Source: Maribacter huludaoensis (GTDB lineage: Bacteria; Bacteroidota; Bacteroidia; Flavobacteriales; Flavobacteriaceae). Taken from it: DNA of 64,000 bases. Each line of letters starts with the position of its first letter. Position 1 is the stretch's first letter. The notes below the pieces were generated by a model. That model was given only the letters and a program-made list of their open reading frames with translations, was not told the DNA's origin and did no database searches. The stretch lies in assembly GCF_029350945.1 (NCBI RefSeq), contig NZ_JARKMS010000003.1, positions 1 through 64,000 on the forward strand, read 5' to 3'. This document shows, piece after piece, positions 42,970 to 52,558 of this stretch. Both the position numbers and the translations under genes were made by a program.

Positions 42970-43869
42970 ATGCAAATACCCGAAATACCTAATTTAATAC
43001 ACTATGCCATTCCGTTTTTTACGGTCACGGTAATTTTAGAAGTCATACTGTCGGTAAAAATCAAGCTTCATGATTATGAGTTTAAAGATGCGGGTACTTC
43101 AATTGTAATGGGTTTGGGTAATGTGGCCATTGGCTTGGTAACCAAGGGCATTGCATTAGGGTTCTTTTATTTGCTGTATAATTTCTATCATATTTTTGAA
43201 ATTCCGTTTGCGTGGTGGTCTTGGTTAATACTTTTATTTGCAGAAGACCTTTGCTATTATTGGTTTCATAGAACCAGTCATGTAAGTCGGTTTTTCTGGG
43301 CTAGCCATGTGGTGCATCATTCCTCTAAAAATTACAATCTAAGCACGGCTTTAAGACAATCTTGGTCTGGCGGATTTTACACCTTTATTTTTTGGACTCC
43401 GCTCATACTCATCGGTTTTCATCCGGTGATGGTTTTGGTACAGATGTCCGTTAGTCTAATCTATCAATATTGGATTCATACAGAGTATATTACCAAACTG
43501 CCCAAATGGTTTGAAGCTGTTTTTAATACGCCCAGTCACCACAGGGTACACCATGCCACCAATCCGCAATATTTAGATAGAAACCATGCCGGTATTTTTA
43601 TTATTTGGGATAGATTGTTCGGCACCTTTGAGCCAGAGGTAGAAAAACCTGTGTATGGTTTGGTTACAAATATTGATACCTACAATCCTATAAAAATTGC
43701 TTTTGGAGAATGGTACAAGATGTTGGGCGATTTCTTTACTTCAAAAACCTCATTGGTAAATAGGTTCAAATACTTGACAAAACCACCCGGATGGAAACAT
43801 GATGGCACTAGTATTCTTTCTACAGATTTGCGGAGGGATTGGGAAGAAAGTAAGAATGCGGAATTGTAA
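42970..43869 (+). CDS. Sterol desaturase / fatty acid hydroxylase family protein
   Basis: A 299-residue polytopic membrane di-iron enzyme. The eight-His signature is complete: HRTSHVSRFFWASHVVHHSS (about 98-117), WIHTEYI and TPSHHRVHHATNPQYLDRNH (about 190-209). Hydrophobic segments at about 13-30, 47-75, 80-95 and 135-165. Introduces hydroxyl groups or double bonds into membrane lipids; the exact substrate is unknown. Divergent from dps. Confidence 0.92.
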   Translation: MQIPEIPNLIHYAIPFFTVTVILEVILSVKIKLHDYEFKDAGTSIVMGLGNVAIGLVTKGIALGFFYLLYNFYHIFEIPFAWWSWLILLFAEDLCYYWFHRTSHVSRFFWASHVVHHSSKNYNLSTALRQSWSGGFYTFIFWTPLILIGFHPVMVLVQMSVSLIYQYWIHTEYITKLPKWFEAVFNTPSHHRVHHATNPQYLDRNHAGIFIIWDRLFGTFEPEVEKPVYGLVTNIDTYNPIKIAFGEWYKMLGDFFTSKTSLVNRFKYLTKPPGWKHDGTSILSTDLRRDWEESKNAEL

Positions 43870-43930
43870 TTTCTGTAACAATACCGAATGATTATCGTCA
43901 TATAAACAACCAACCAATTCAATTTTCAAT

Positions 43931-44557
43931 ATGAGCAATAAGCTAATAGCGTATATAGGTATTTTAGGAGTTAGTTTATTTGCGATTGCCGCTATTGTTG
44001 GTCCGTTATTAATTGAAGATTACAGCGTAGTAAGTCAGTACATAAGTGAATCTTTTGCATCTAATACTGAATATGGATTGTATTTGCAATACTTCGGCTA
44101 TGTACCAAGCGGAATTCTCCTAACTATGTATTGTTTTAGTGCTCCCAAAAAATTTCCAAGCTCAAAGCTAGTGGTAGCGGGATTTTTTGGTTTGGCACTT
44201 TTCTACGGATTAGGAACTACTTTGGTAGGATTATTTCCATGTGACGCAGGTTGCCCAACAGATGTAATGGACTCCAGCCTAGCTCAACTTATACATAATG
44301 CAGTGGCATCTTTAACGTATATATTTTTTCCTATTTGTTTGATGGGAATAGGGTTGGGTTTAAAGAAATCTGAGAACTATAATCGCTTATCTCAAATAGC
44401 GATTGTTACGGGAATCATCAGCGGTATTTTCATATTCGCACTATTCTCAAATCTGGAATCTGGCTATAGAGGTATTTTACAACGCATAATAGAAACCTGT
44501 TTCATCGTATTTATAGTTTCTAGTGCTTTGAGAATTACCAAGGATGCGGGAAAATAG
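43931..44557 (+). CDS. DUF998 membrane protein
   Basis: A 208-residue protein with six hydrophobic segments. The DUF998 marks are GPLLIEDYSVVSQYISESFA near residue 23-42 and GLFPCDAGCP near residue 110, with conserved short-loop Cys residues. Function of the family unknown. Starts 60 bases after the sterol-desaturase-like gene on the same strand, so the two probably share a transcript. Confidence 0.88.
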   Translation: MSNKLIAYIGILGVSLFAIAAIVGPLLIEDYSVVSQYISESFASNTEYGLYLQYFGYVPSGILLTMYCFSAPKKFPSSKLVVAGFFGLALFYGLGTTLVGLFPCDAGCPTDVMDSSLAQLIHNAVASLTYIFFPICLMGIGLGLKKSENYNRLSQIAIVTGIISGIFIFALFSNLESGYRGILQRIIETCFIVFIVSSALRITKDAGK

Positions 44558-44734
44558 TATTAAGTACTTAGTACAAAGTATCAAGTTCAAAGCAATTAGT
44601 ATTAAGTATAATGATTAATAGTCTTGAAATAGCTGCGTTGCGCTCGTTATGACGAACAACCAACAACGAAAAACGAAAAACGATTTTTGGTCACTGAGCG
44701 GAGCCGAAGTGAACGGACAACGAACAACGAACAA
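44558..44734. repeat. Low-complexity and dispersed repeats between convergent genes
   Basis: A TATTAAGTACTTAGTAC-type tract (about 44556-44610), an ACGAACAACCAACAACG tract and a dispersed GGTCACTGAGCG element (44689-44712; TAG replaced by GAG compared with 23685 and 23802). The same classes of repeat as in the 23.4-23.9 kb gap. Confidence 0.65.
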
Positions 44735-45979
44735 CTACTCCTTATAAACCACCCCATCTTTCATTACAAAAGATACATTCTTTATTACGGAAATATCCTT
44801 GGTTGGATTTCCTTCAACGGCAATGATATCAGCTAGAAAGCCTTTTTTTAAGTTTCCTAATTGATTTAAGTGAAACATTTTAGCATTGTTAGAAGTGGCG
44901 GAAATTAAAACGTCTAAGGGTTTCATACCATAATCCACCATTAATTCCATTTCTCGATAATTTTCTCCATGGGGAAAAACACCTACATCGCCACCAAAAA
45001 CAATTTGCACGCCAGAGTCTAGCGCCATTTTAAACGATTTTCGTTTCTGTTGAATACGTTCCGGCTCAGGATCGGTACTTTTGTTCCAACCTCTATATTG
45101 TGTAATGGCATCACCTGCGGCAAGGGTAGGGCATAGGCCAACACCTTTTTCTTTCATCATTTCAAAAATTTCAGCTGTACCACCATCACCATGCTCAATG
45201 GTTTCCACACCACCAAGAATGGCTCTTTTCATACCTTCTGGAGTACTGGCATGGGCAACCACATATTTGCCCGCTGTAGTAGCTGTAGCCACCATTGCAT
45301 TGATTTCTTCCTGAAGAAATGTAGGTTTGGAATCGGCACCCGGTGTCCATCGGTAATCGGCATAAATTTTTATCAAATCTGCACCGTTACCCATTTGCCT
45401 ACGAACAGTGGTAATACAATTGTCAACACCACTTGTAGCTTCAGCACCTAAGGGTATCGTTACGCCATCATGAAAACCTTTTGGACCGTATGCGCCCGTA
45501 GCTACAATAGCAGGTCCCGCAACCAATAATCGCGGTCCGTCAATAATACCGTTTTCAATGGTTTTCTTTACGTATACATCTGTATAACCTGCACCTTCGG
45601 CCCCAAGGTCTCTCATGGTGGTTACACCTGCCATTAAAGAATTTTTTACATGTACCGTAGCCCTAACGGCACGTTCAACCGGAGACTCTTTGAGAACTTG
45701 GTCGTTCCAATCGGTTTCATTGTATGGGTGTAGTAAAATATGGGAATGCCCTTCAATAATACCGGGCATTAAAGTAGTTCCCTTTAATTCAATTTCAGTG
45801 GTATGGGCAGGTAGATCAATGCCAGATAATTTACCGGCATATGTTATTAGATTTTCCTCTACTAAAACCACCCAATTTTCATGCATTTCCGTACCATCAA
45901 ATACCCGGTCTGGTTTTAAGAGTGTTTGTGAAAAACCAAGGTAGAAAGAGAATAGTAGGACGATAAAAAAGGATTTCAT
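44735..45979 (-). CDS. Amidohydrolase family protein, exported
   Basis: About 414 residues from ATG 45979 (MKSFFIVLLFSFYLGFSQ, signal peptide); upstream ATGs at 46003 would overlap the neighbour. Metal site and core motifs: GHSHILLHP, ADLIKIYADY (possible carboxylated Lys), VVAHASTPEGM, IEHGDGG and IVFGGDVG. Resembles Xaa-Pro dipeptidase/imidazolonepropionase-like amidohydrolases. Likely an exported peptidase or carboxypeptidase-like enzyme; substrate not determined. Second gene of a two-gene operon with the next entry. Confidence 0.87.
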   Translation of the reverse strand: MKSFFIVLLFSFYLGFSQTLLKPDRVFDGTEMHENWVVLVEENLITYAGKLSGIDLPAHTTEIELKGTTLMPGIIEGHSHILLHPYNETDWNDQVLKESPVERAVRATVHVKNSLMAGVTTMRDLGAEGAGYTDVYVKKTIENGIIDGPRLLVAGPAIVATGAYGPKGFHDGVTIPLGAEATSGVDNCITTVRRQMGNGADLIKIYADYRWTPGADSKPTFLQEEINAMVATATTAGKYVVAHASTPEGMKRAILGGVETIEHGDGGTAEIFEMMKEKGVGLCPTLAAGDAITQYRGWNKSTDPEPERIQQKRKSFKMALDSGVQIVFGGDVGVFPHGENYREMELMVDYGMKPLDVLISATSNNAKMFHLNQLGNLKKGFLADIIAVEGNPTKDISVIKNVSFVMKDGVVYKE

Positions 45980-45992
45980 AACAATAGTGGGT

Positions 45993-47417
45993 TTAGTGAA
46001 CAATAGCAGATGTTAAAAGTCTGTCCAGGTCTGATTTGGAATGATGATTTCCATTGGATAGCACCATATAAATATCTTGTGTGTTTGAAATATTTTCTAA
46101 CGGATTGCTGTTGAGTAAAACAATATCGGCAATTTTACCTTCGGTAATAGAACCATAGTCCGCATCTTGTTTTAAAAATAATGCTCCGTTATAGGCTGAT
46201 GATTTCAGGGCATCTAGCGGAGAAATTCCTGTAGCAACCATAGCTTCCATTTCTTTATGTAATGATATGCCTGGGTAGGTATAGCTATTGTAGGCCCCAC
46301 TATCTGATCCCGCCAAAAGTGATACTCCGTTTTTATTCAAGTTAAAAGCCAGTTCGCCAAAGAATTGATCTAATGCTTTTCGGTCGGCAACCTGTTTTGA
46401 AGAAGCATTTTTTACCCGGTCAATTCTGCCTTTATAAGTTTGTTGTATTCCAGGACCCATATATTTTAAGTAGTCATCATCAACATGGTCAACTTCATCC
46501 AAATAACTAAGAACCCTACCAATGTGTAGTGTAGGAACAACAAATACATTGTTCCTTTTCAATTTGCCGAATGTTTTTAATGCGGTGGAGTCGGCATATG
46601 AAGACTGGAGTAGGGGCATAGCATCCCAAAATCCGATTTCTTTGTCTATCAGTTTTTGGGTGATTTCCTTTTCATTGCTAGAGCATCCTTTCATGATGTA
46701 ATATAAATGCTCTACAGCATCTATACCTGCATTAATGGTAGCATCTAGTTCAACGGTAAAGGGCATATGTCCAGAAGTGATCAAGCCACGTTTTTCGCTT
46801 TCCTGGATCACCTTTAAATAATTTTCACCAGAAATTTGGCTATCATAGATTTTTACAAAGTCAGACGGTATAGCTTGCAAAGAATCTAAGGTAGTGATAA
46901 TATCTTCATCAGTTTCAACTTCCAATGAACCTGCCCATGTACCGCCTGGTCCATCAATCTTTGGTCCCGATGTAAAAATAGTAGGTCCGACCAATTCATT
47001 GTTTTCAATAGCCTTACGCCATTTTAAAACGGATGAGGTTAGGTCTCCGCCAGCATCACGCACCGTGGTAATTCCGTTGGCCATAAAAAGCTTAAGAAAG
47101 TTCTTATTGGTATCAATTAAAGAATCTCCACCCCTAAAATGGGTGTGATTATCCCAAAAACCAGGTATTATAAATTTATTTGTGGCATCTATAACCGTAT
47201 TGGCCTTTAGATGACCAGCATCAATGTCTTTAGTAATTTTGGTAATCCTATTATTGGAAATTAAAATATGTGCCGTTGAGACCGATCCGTCTTCTAGATT
47301 GATGACAGCACCATTTTTGATCAAAGTGTCATAGGTAGCCTCTTTCTCTTTATTACAGCTTACAATTGCCATGAGTAAACACAAGACAATAGCTCTCATC
47401 ATTTTCAATATGCTCAT
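45993..47417 (-). CDS. Amidohydrolase family lipoprotein
   Basis: About 474 residues. Lipoprotein signal MMRAIVLCLLMAIVSC, so the start is ATG 47417 or 47402 rather than the first open ATG at 47438. Metal-site motifs: PGFWDNHTHFRGG, DFVKIYDSQ, TSGHMPF, VEHLYY and LAGSDSG; the final metal Asp is present. Related to, but distinct from, the downstream amidohydrolase; the pair probably arose by old duplication. Substrate unknown. Confidence 0.87.
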   Translation of the reverse strand: MSILKMMRAIVLCLLMAIVSCNKEKEATYDTLIKNGAVINLEDGSVSTAHILISNNRITKITKDIDAGHLKANTVIDATNKFIIPGFWDNHTHFRGGDSLIDTNKNFLKLFMANGITTVRDAGGDLTSSVLKWRKAIENNELVGPTIFTSGPKIDGPGGTWAGSLEVETDEDIITTLDSLQAIPSDFVKIYDSQISGENYLKVIQESEKRGLITSGHMPFTVELDATINAGIDAVEHLYYIMKGCSSNEKEITQKLIDKEIGFWDAMPLLQSSYADSTALKTFGKLKRNNVFVVPTLHIGRVLSYLDEVDHVDDDYLKYMGPGIQQTYKGRIDRVKNASSKQVADRKALDQFFGELAFNLNKNGVSLLAGSDSGAYNSYTYPGISLHKEMEAMVATGISPLDALKSSAYNGALFLKQDADYGSITEGKIADIVLLNSNPLENISNTQDIYMVLSNGNHHSKSDLDRLLTSAIVH

Positions 47418-47558
47418 CATATATATGCGGTTTTGCAACGGTAAGGTAAAAAGAATATGTGGTAAATTTTAGTTTGCGCTTTATATCCTATGGCATTTTA
47501 GACATTGGTAATGATTGTATGATTGATTGACAAAATGATTAAAAAACTCGGGTTAATT

Positions 47559-48155
47559 TCATTTTTTCATAGCCTGCCAACCACCGCCATTTCTATACTT
47601 GATATTCTCATGGGCATGTTGTATTATTTCCTTTATACGTTTCGCTTTGGTTTCTTCTCGCTTAGCTTGGTTCAACCAATATAGGTAGCTTTTACGTTGG
47701 CTATGGGTAAAGTTCTTGAAGTTGGTATGTGCCTGGCTATTTTTTTCAAAAGCTATTTGTAACGCTTCGGGTATGACTCCGTTTTCAACATCATCTAAAG
47801 AAGTCCATGATCCGTTTTCTTTTGCAATTTTAATCGAAGCTAATCCTGCTTCATGCATTAAGCCATTGGATTTTAAATCTTTAATATGATTTTTATTGAC
47901 CTTGCTCCAAACGCTTTTGGGTTTTCTTGGGCAGAAGTATTGTTTTCGCTTACCGTCACCCAAACTTTTTACCGTACTGTCAATCCATCCATAACATAAA
48001 GCTACACGCACAGCTTCTTCCCATCTCATACTATCATTTTTATGAGCTACCGAGTAGAAAATGAGATGAACACCTGAATGGTTAGAATGGTTATTATGCA
48101 GCCAATTTCTAAATTCACTATCATTTTTAAAATACAACTCGGGTTTATTTGACAT
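47559..48155 (-). CDS. YdeI/OmpD-associated family protein
   Basis: A 198-residue cytoplasmic protein: PELYFKNDSEFRNWLHNNH start, ALCYGWIDSTVKSLGDGKRK (family signature) and FCPRKPKSVWSKVNKNHI, followed by a C-terminal bacteriocin-protection-like helical part with SQRKSYLYWLNQAKREETKA and KRIKEIIQHA. The biological role of the family is not settled. Divergent from the large ThuA-type gene. Confidence 0.88.
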   Translation of the reverse strand: MSNKPELYFKNDSEFRNWLHNNHSNHSGVHLIFYSVAHKNDSMRWEEAVRVALCYGWIDSTVKSLGDGKRKQYFCPRKPKSVWSKVNKNHIKDLKSNGLMHEAGLASIKIAKENGSWTSLDDVENGVIPEALQIAFEKNSQAHTNFKNFTHSQRKSYLYWLNQAKREETKAKRIKEIIQHAHENIKYRNGGGWQAMKK

Positions 48156-48284
48156 AACTATAGAAAAAGGGTCTTAATTTATCATAAATGTACAATGTTT
48201 ATCAGACAAAGTATTGGTTAATACAACAACGCTCCCTATTTTTATCAATTCTAAAAACAACTGAACAACAACAACTGATTACGT

Positions 48285-51200
48285 ATGAAAAAAATCTTCA
48301 ATGCGCTGCTTTTGGGCTTTGCGCTTATTATTGTCTCGTGTAGTGGCAATAAACGAGAAGGGGAACCAAAGGTTTTGGTATTCTCTAAAACGGTAGCCTT
48401 TAAGCATGCTTCGATACCCGCTGGTATTTCGGCCATTCAAAAATTAGGATTGGAAAATGGATTTGCTGTAGATACCACCAAAAATGCAGCTTTATTTACT
48501 GATGAAAACCTTGAACAATATTCTGCCGTTATCTTCTTAAGTACAACGGGCAATGTATTGGACCAGTATCAAGAAGCCGCTTTTGAGCGCTATATTCAAG
48601 CCGGTGGAGGTTATGTGGGTATACATGCAGCAGCAGATACCGAGTATGATTGGGGTTGGTACAATGACTTGGCGGGAGCTCAGTTTTTAAGTCACCCAAA
48701 AGGAATGCCAACGGCAGATTTCATTATAAAGGACAAGAATTTTAAGGCTACCCAGTTTTTGACCGACTCCATTTGGACAAGAACGGATGAATTGTATAAT
48801 TACAAGAACATCAATCCAGATATTAACGTGTTAATGACCTTGGACGAATCTTCCTATGAAGGTGGCAAAAACGGGGATTTTCACCCAATTGCTTGGTACC
48901 ATGATTTTGATGGTGGCCGTGCATTTTATACCGGTGGCGGTCATGCCGATGCCAGCTATTCAGAAGACCTGTTCTTAAAACACGTATTAGGTGGTATTCA
49001 ATATGCCATTGGCGAAAACTTGGTGTTGGATTATGGCAAGGCAACATCCCAAATACCGCCGGATGCCGATCGTTTTACCAAAGTCACTTTAAGTGAGGGT
49101 ATGTTCTTTGAACCTACGGAAATGACTATTCTACCTAACGGAGACGTACTTGTTGCGCAACGTAGGGGAGAAGTTATGCTTTATAGTACCGAAACAAATG
49201 CCCTTAGTGAAGTGTTGAAGTTAGATGTATATAGCAAAACCTTAAATGCCAGGGGCGTAAATGCTGAAGAGGGGTTAATGGGATTACAAAAAGATCCCGA
49301 TTATATAAATAACCATTGGATATATTTATATTATTCACCAACTGGAGATAAGTGGGTTAATCGATTGTCAAGAATGAAATTTACGGATGGTAAGTTTAAT
49401 GTAGCATCTGAACAAGTAATAATGGATGTGGACAGCCAAAGAGAAATATGCTGCCATACCGGTGGTTCAATTGCATTTGATCCTGATGGGTTATTATATC
49501 TTTCCACCGGTGATAATTCTACACCGTTCAATGAGAAAGGGGTAAAATACGTAAACAATGGTTTTGCACCGTTGAACGATATACCGGGTCATGAGCAATA
49601 TGATGCGCGTCGTTCTTCTGCAAATACAAATGATCTTCGTGGAAAAATCTTAAGGATAAAAGTTAAGGAAGACGGTACTTATGACATACCTGAAGGAAAC
49701 TTATTTCCGGTAGGTACTGAAAAGACCAGACCAGAGATTTATACCATGGGCCATAGAAACCCATATAGAATATCGGTAGATATGAAAAAAGGATATCTCT
49801 ATTGGGGCGATGTTGGTCCTGATGCAAGAGCTGATAGTTTGGGTACAAGAGGACCAAGGGGATATGATGAAATGAACCAAGCAAAAAAAGCAGGTAATTT
49901 TGGTTGGCCGTTGTTTATTGGTAACAACTTTGCCTATAACGCTTATGATTATGAAACAGGTGAGACAGGTGCAACATTTGATCCGGAAAAACCTATAAAT
50001 AACTCGCGCAACAATACGGGGTTAACAGAATTACCACCGGCTATGCCTGCATATATATATTATCCGTATGTAGGATCACAAGATTTCCCTCAAACCGCAA
50101 CGGGCGGTAGAAATGCAATGGCAGGCCCTACATATTATTCTGACATATTTGATGGCGATGAAAAACTACCGAGCTATTATGATGGTAAGGTCATTATTTA
50201 CGATTGGATGCGTGGTTGGATGTTTGCCGTTCATTTAGACGAAAATGGAGATTTCAGTAAAATGGAACCGTTTGCGCCTAATATAGAGGTCAATAGTTTA
50301 ATTGATATGGAAGTTGGTCCAAATGGTAAAATTTATCTATTGGAATATGGTAGTGGTTGGTTCTCACAAAATGCGAATTCATCCTTAGGTTATGTAGAGT
50401 TCAATGGAGGAAACAGACCACCGTTAATTTCTGATATGACCGTAAGTGAAACAGCTGGTGGAATACCGTTGACCATAAAAGCAACAGTTGAAGCTAGTGA
50501 TCGTGAAAATGATGCCATAAAATATATTTGGGATTTTGGTAATGGAGATACTAAAGAAACCACAGAGTCAAATGTCAGCTATACGTATGAAGATGCAGGA
50601 GTCTATAAGTTAAAGGTGACCGTTGCAGATGTTAAGGGAGAAGAGGCAATAAGTGAAAGCACCGGTATCGTTGCCGGTAACTCAAGACCGGAAGTAGCTA
50701 TCTCATTAGGTGAAAGTGCACCGGAATTTTATATACCGGGTCAAAAAATAGCCTATGATGTTACGGTAACCGATCCAGATGGTACTGCAGTTGATGCAAG
50801 CAATATTTTTGTAAGTGTTGATTATCTAGAGGGAATGGATAAAGTAGCCATGAATTTGGGACACCAGCAAGTTTCTGCAACGGTTACGGGAAAAGCATTG
50901 ACCCAAGCAATGGACTGTAAAACGTGCCATAAAGAGGCAGAACCATCTATTGGTCCAAATTATAAAGATATTGCGGCGAAATATAGAAAGCGTAAAGATG
51001 CTCTAAAGTACTTACAAGGTAAAATGAAAACAGGTGGTTCAGGAGTTTGGGGAGAGGTAACAATGCCTGCACACCCTAACATCACATCTGACGAAACCAG
51101 ACAGATCGGTTTGTACATACTATCATTGAACGGTGATGAAAAGAAAGAGAAGTCCTTGCCGTCTAAAGGTATTATTACGGCAGAGTCCTCAGCACCGGGC

Positions 51201-51308
51201 AATATGTTGGTGATTACAGCTAGTTATACAGATGCAGGTGCCGAAGGTACTATACCGCTTACAGGTTCTAAATCTGTAGTCTTACCGGCCAAAACTGAAA
51301 ATAAATAA
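48285..51308 (+). CDS. ThuA / sugar dehydrogenase / PKD / cytochrome c fusion protein
   Basis: A 1,007-residue lipoprotein (IIVSC, lipid Cys near residue 19). Domains in order: ThuA-type glutamine-amidotransferase-like (about 28-240: VLVFSKTVAFKHASIPAG, YVGIHAAADTEYDWGWY); PQQ-dependent glucose/sorbosone dehydrogenase propeller (about 255-690: EGLMGLQKDPDY, CCHTGGSIAFDPDG, YTMGHRNPYRIS); PKD (about 705-790: IKYIWDFGNGDTK); and a single-haem cytochrome c (about 880-955) with CKTCHKE and an axial Met near MPAHP. A sugar oxidase that can pass electrons through its own haem is the natural reading; the sugar is unknown. Confidence 0.92.
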   Translation: MKKIFNALLLGFALIIVSCSGNKREGEPKVLVFSKTVAFKHASIPAGISAIQKLGLENGFAVDTTKNAALFTDENLEQYSAVIFLSTTGNVLDQYQEAAFERYIQAGGGYVGIHAAADTEYDWGWYNDLAGAQFLSHPKGMPTADFIIKDKNFKATQFLTDSIWTRTDELYNYKNINPDINVLMTLDESSYEGGKNGDFHPIAWYHDFDGGRAFYTGGGHADASYSEDLFLKHVLGGIQYAIGENLVLDYGKATSQIPPDADRFTKVTLSEGMFFEPTEMTILPNGDVLVAQRRGEVMLYSTETNALSEVLKLDVYSKTLNARGVNAEEGLMGLQKDPDYINNHWIYLYYSPTGDKWVNRLSRMKFTDGKFNVASEQVIMDVDSQREICCHTGGSIAFDPDGLLYLSTGDNSTPFNEKGVKYVNNGFAPLNDIPGHEQYDARRSSANTNDLRGKILRIKVKEDGTYDIPEGNLFPVGTEKTRPEIYTMGHRNPYRISVDMKKGYLYWGDVGPDARADSLGTRGPRGYDEMNQAKKAGNFGWPLFIGNNFAYNAYDYETGETGATFDPEKPINNSRNNTGLTELPPAMPAYIYYPYVGSQDFPQTATGGRNAMAGPTYYSDIFDGDEKLPSYYDGKVIIYDWMRGWMFAVHLDENGDFSKMEPFAPNIEVNSLIDMEVGPNGKIYLLEYGSGWFSQNANSSLGYVEFNGGNRPPLISDMTVSETAGGIPLTIKATVEASDRENDAIKYIWDFGNGDTKETTESNVSYTYEDAGVYKLKVTVADVKGEEAISESTGIVAGNSRPEVAISLGESAPEFYIPGQKIAYDVTVTDPDGTAVDASNIFVSVDYLEGMDKVAMNLGHQQVSATVTGKALTQAMDCKTCHKEAEPSIGPNYKDIAAKYRKRKDALKYLQGKMKTGGSGVWGEVTMPAHPNITSDETRQIGLYILSLNGDEKKEKSLPSKGIITAESSAPGNMLVITASYTDAGAEGTIPLTGSKSVVLPAKTENK

Positions 51309-51326
51309 TGAATTCAAGTAATAAAA

Positions 51327-51356
51327 AAAAGCCCGCTGCATTGCGGGCTTTTTTAT
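51327..51356. terminator. Bidirectional terminator
   Basis: AAAAGCCCGC / GCGGGCTTTT (51327-51336 and 51343-51352) with a 6-base loop, A-run before, T-run after. Serves the rightward fusion gene and the leftward GAF gene. Confidence 0.88.
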
Positions 51357-51372
51357 ATATAAGGGTGAAATA

Positions 51373-51840
51373 TTACTTTAATTTTTTACTTATCAATTCA
51401 CCCACTTGCATTAATAAGTCTATTTCAGCTTTGGTAAAATCATATGGTACTGGTTTTGCAATACCAATAGTTCCGTATAACTTGTTATCGTATATTAGGG
51501 GAGCGGCCAATGACCCCTCAACTTTAGTGTCCTTGGCGGAAGGACGTGCCACTCCAGAATCATCTGTTTGTAAATTGCACATTTCAACAGGTTTTCTGCG
51601 TTCAGCTGCAATACCCGCCATACCTTTACCTATAGGAATAGTAGATAGTTTAAGAATCAAAAATTCAGGGATTCCTATATAAGAATTAAGTTGTAACAAA
51701 GCATCTTTATCTAAAAAGTGTAACGTACCGGTAGAGCAATTAAAATGTGCTAACACTGTTTTTAGAAGATGGTTCCAATTAATAGTGTCATTTGAAAGTT
51801 GGATCTGGATAGTGGCTAAAAAATCTTCAATGCTGTTCAT
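51373..51840 (-). CDS. GAF domain protein
   Basis: A 155-residue single GAF domain from ATG 51840 (MNSIEDFLATIQIQL): LKTVLAHFNCSTGTLHFLD, PIGKGMAGIAAERRKPVEMC, SLAAPLIYDNKLYGTIGIAK and a terminal helix. The open frame continues upstream without a stop to 52119, through the end of a decayed hydrolase gene, so the ATG is chosen because it restores a normal GAF protein length. Small-molecule sensing is likely; the ligand is unknown. Confidence 0.82.
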   Translation of the reverse strand: MNSIEDFLATIQIQLSNDTINWNHLLKTVLAHFNCSTGTLHFLDKDALLQLNSYIGIPEFLILKLSTIPIGKGMAGIAAERRKPVEMCNLQTDDSGVARPSAKDTKVEGSLAAPLIYDNKLYGTIGIAKPVPYDFTKAEIDLLMQVGELISKKLK

Positions 51841-52488
51841 AGTGAAGTTTACTAAGTATTTTTCAAGTTCAAAATTAAGGATTTCGCTAATCTCATCCGC
51901 TCTATCAACGATCATAAAATGTTCTCCACCTTCAATTAGCTTTGTTCTTGTCTTACCCCTAGGTGGAATCAATTTGTCTTTTGTGCCATTTATTTTTAGC
52001 ACTTTGGTAGATGTAATTGTGTTTTGCCATGCGGTAAATTCTTGTAATGCCCATTTTACAAAACTTAGATCCGTATCATAAAGAATCTCATAAAATAATT
52101 TAGAATTATGGGCTCCCATAAGCTACTTGGAAATGATTTTAGGAGGATTAAAGAGAGCAGTAGGTATTAGCTTTATAATTTTTGAATTTCCTACCCATTT
52201 ATAAATTGACCTCAGTTCATATTTGGTTTGAACCGAAGAAATAAGAACAATTTTTATTGGGCTAAGAATTTTGCCTATTTCAGTAGCAATTAAGCCTCCA
52301 AAACTAACACTGATAAGTCAGAACTCGTCATCCGTTTCAATTACCTCGCTTAACCTTTTGGCATAAACTTTAATGGATTCATTTTTATGGGGAGTTATCC
52401 AATCTAATGCTATCAGTTCAATATCTAGGTTTAAGTGTTCAAAGACCCTTTGATCGGCACCCAATCCGCTAATAGCATAAATTTTCAA
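51841..52488 (-). pseudogene. Decayed alpha/beta hydrolase gene with two in-frame stops
   Basis: One continuous frame from TTG 52488 encodes KIYAISGLGADQRVFEHL, then LIALDWITPHKNESIKVYA and, after a TGA stop (52318-52320), LISVSFGGLIATEIGKIL (nucleophile elbow). A TAG follows at 52123-52125, then LMGAHNSKLFYEILYD and the end of the hydrolase with INGTKDKLIPP (Asp) and LIEGGEHFMIVDRADEIS (His). All three codons are exactly in phase. The elbow reads SVSFGG instead of GxSxGG. It then runs in frame, without a stop, into the GAF gene. A non-functional relic, perhaps formerly fused or coupled to the GAF protein. Confidence 0.85.
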
Positions 52489-52558
52489 ACTATCCTTTTA
52501 AAAGTGATTGTTAACTTACCTATAAAGGTCCGTTTTACACCATTTTAATTCATCTAGA

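Noticed and set aside
52318-52320. Selenocysteine recoding at TGA in the hydrolase frame
   Set aside because: No recognisable SECIS-like hairpin directly after the codon, the family does not use Sec at this position, and a second stop (TAG) follows; decay is simpler.
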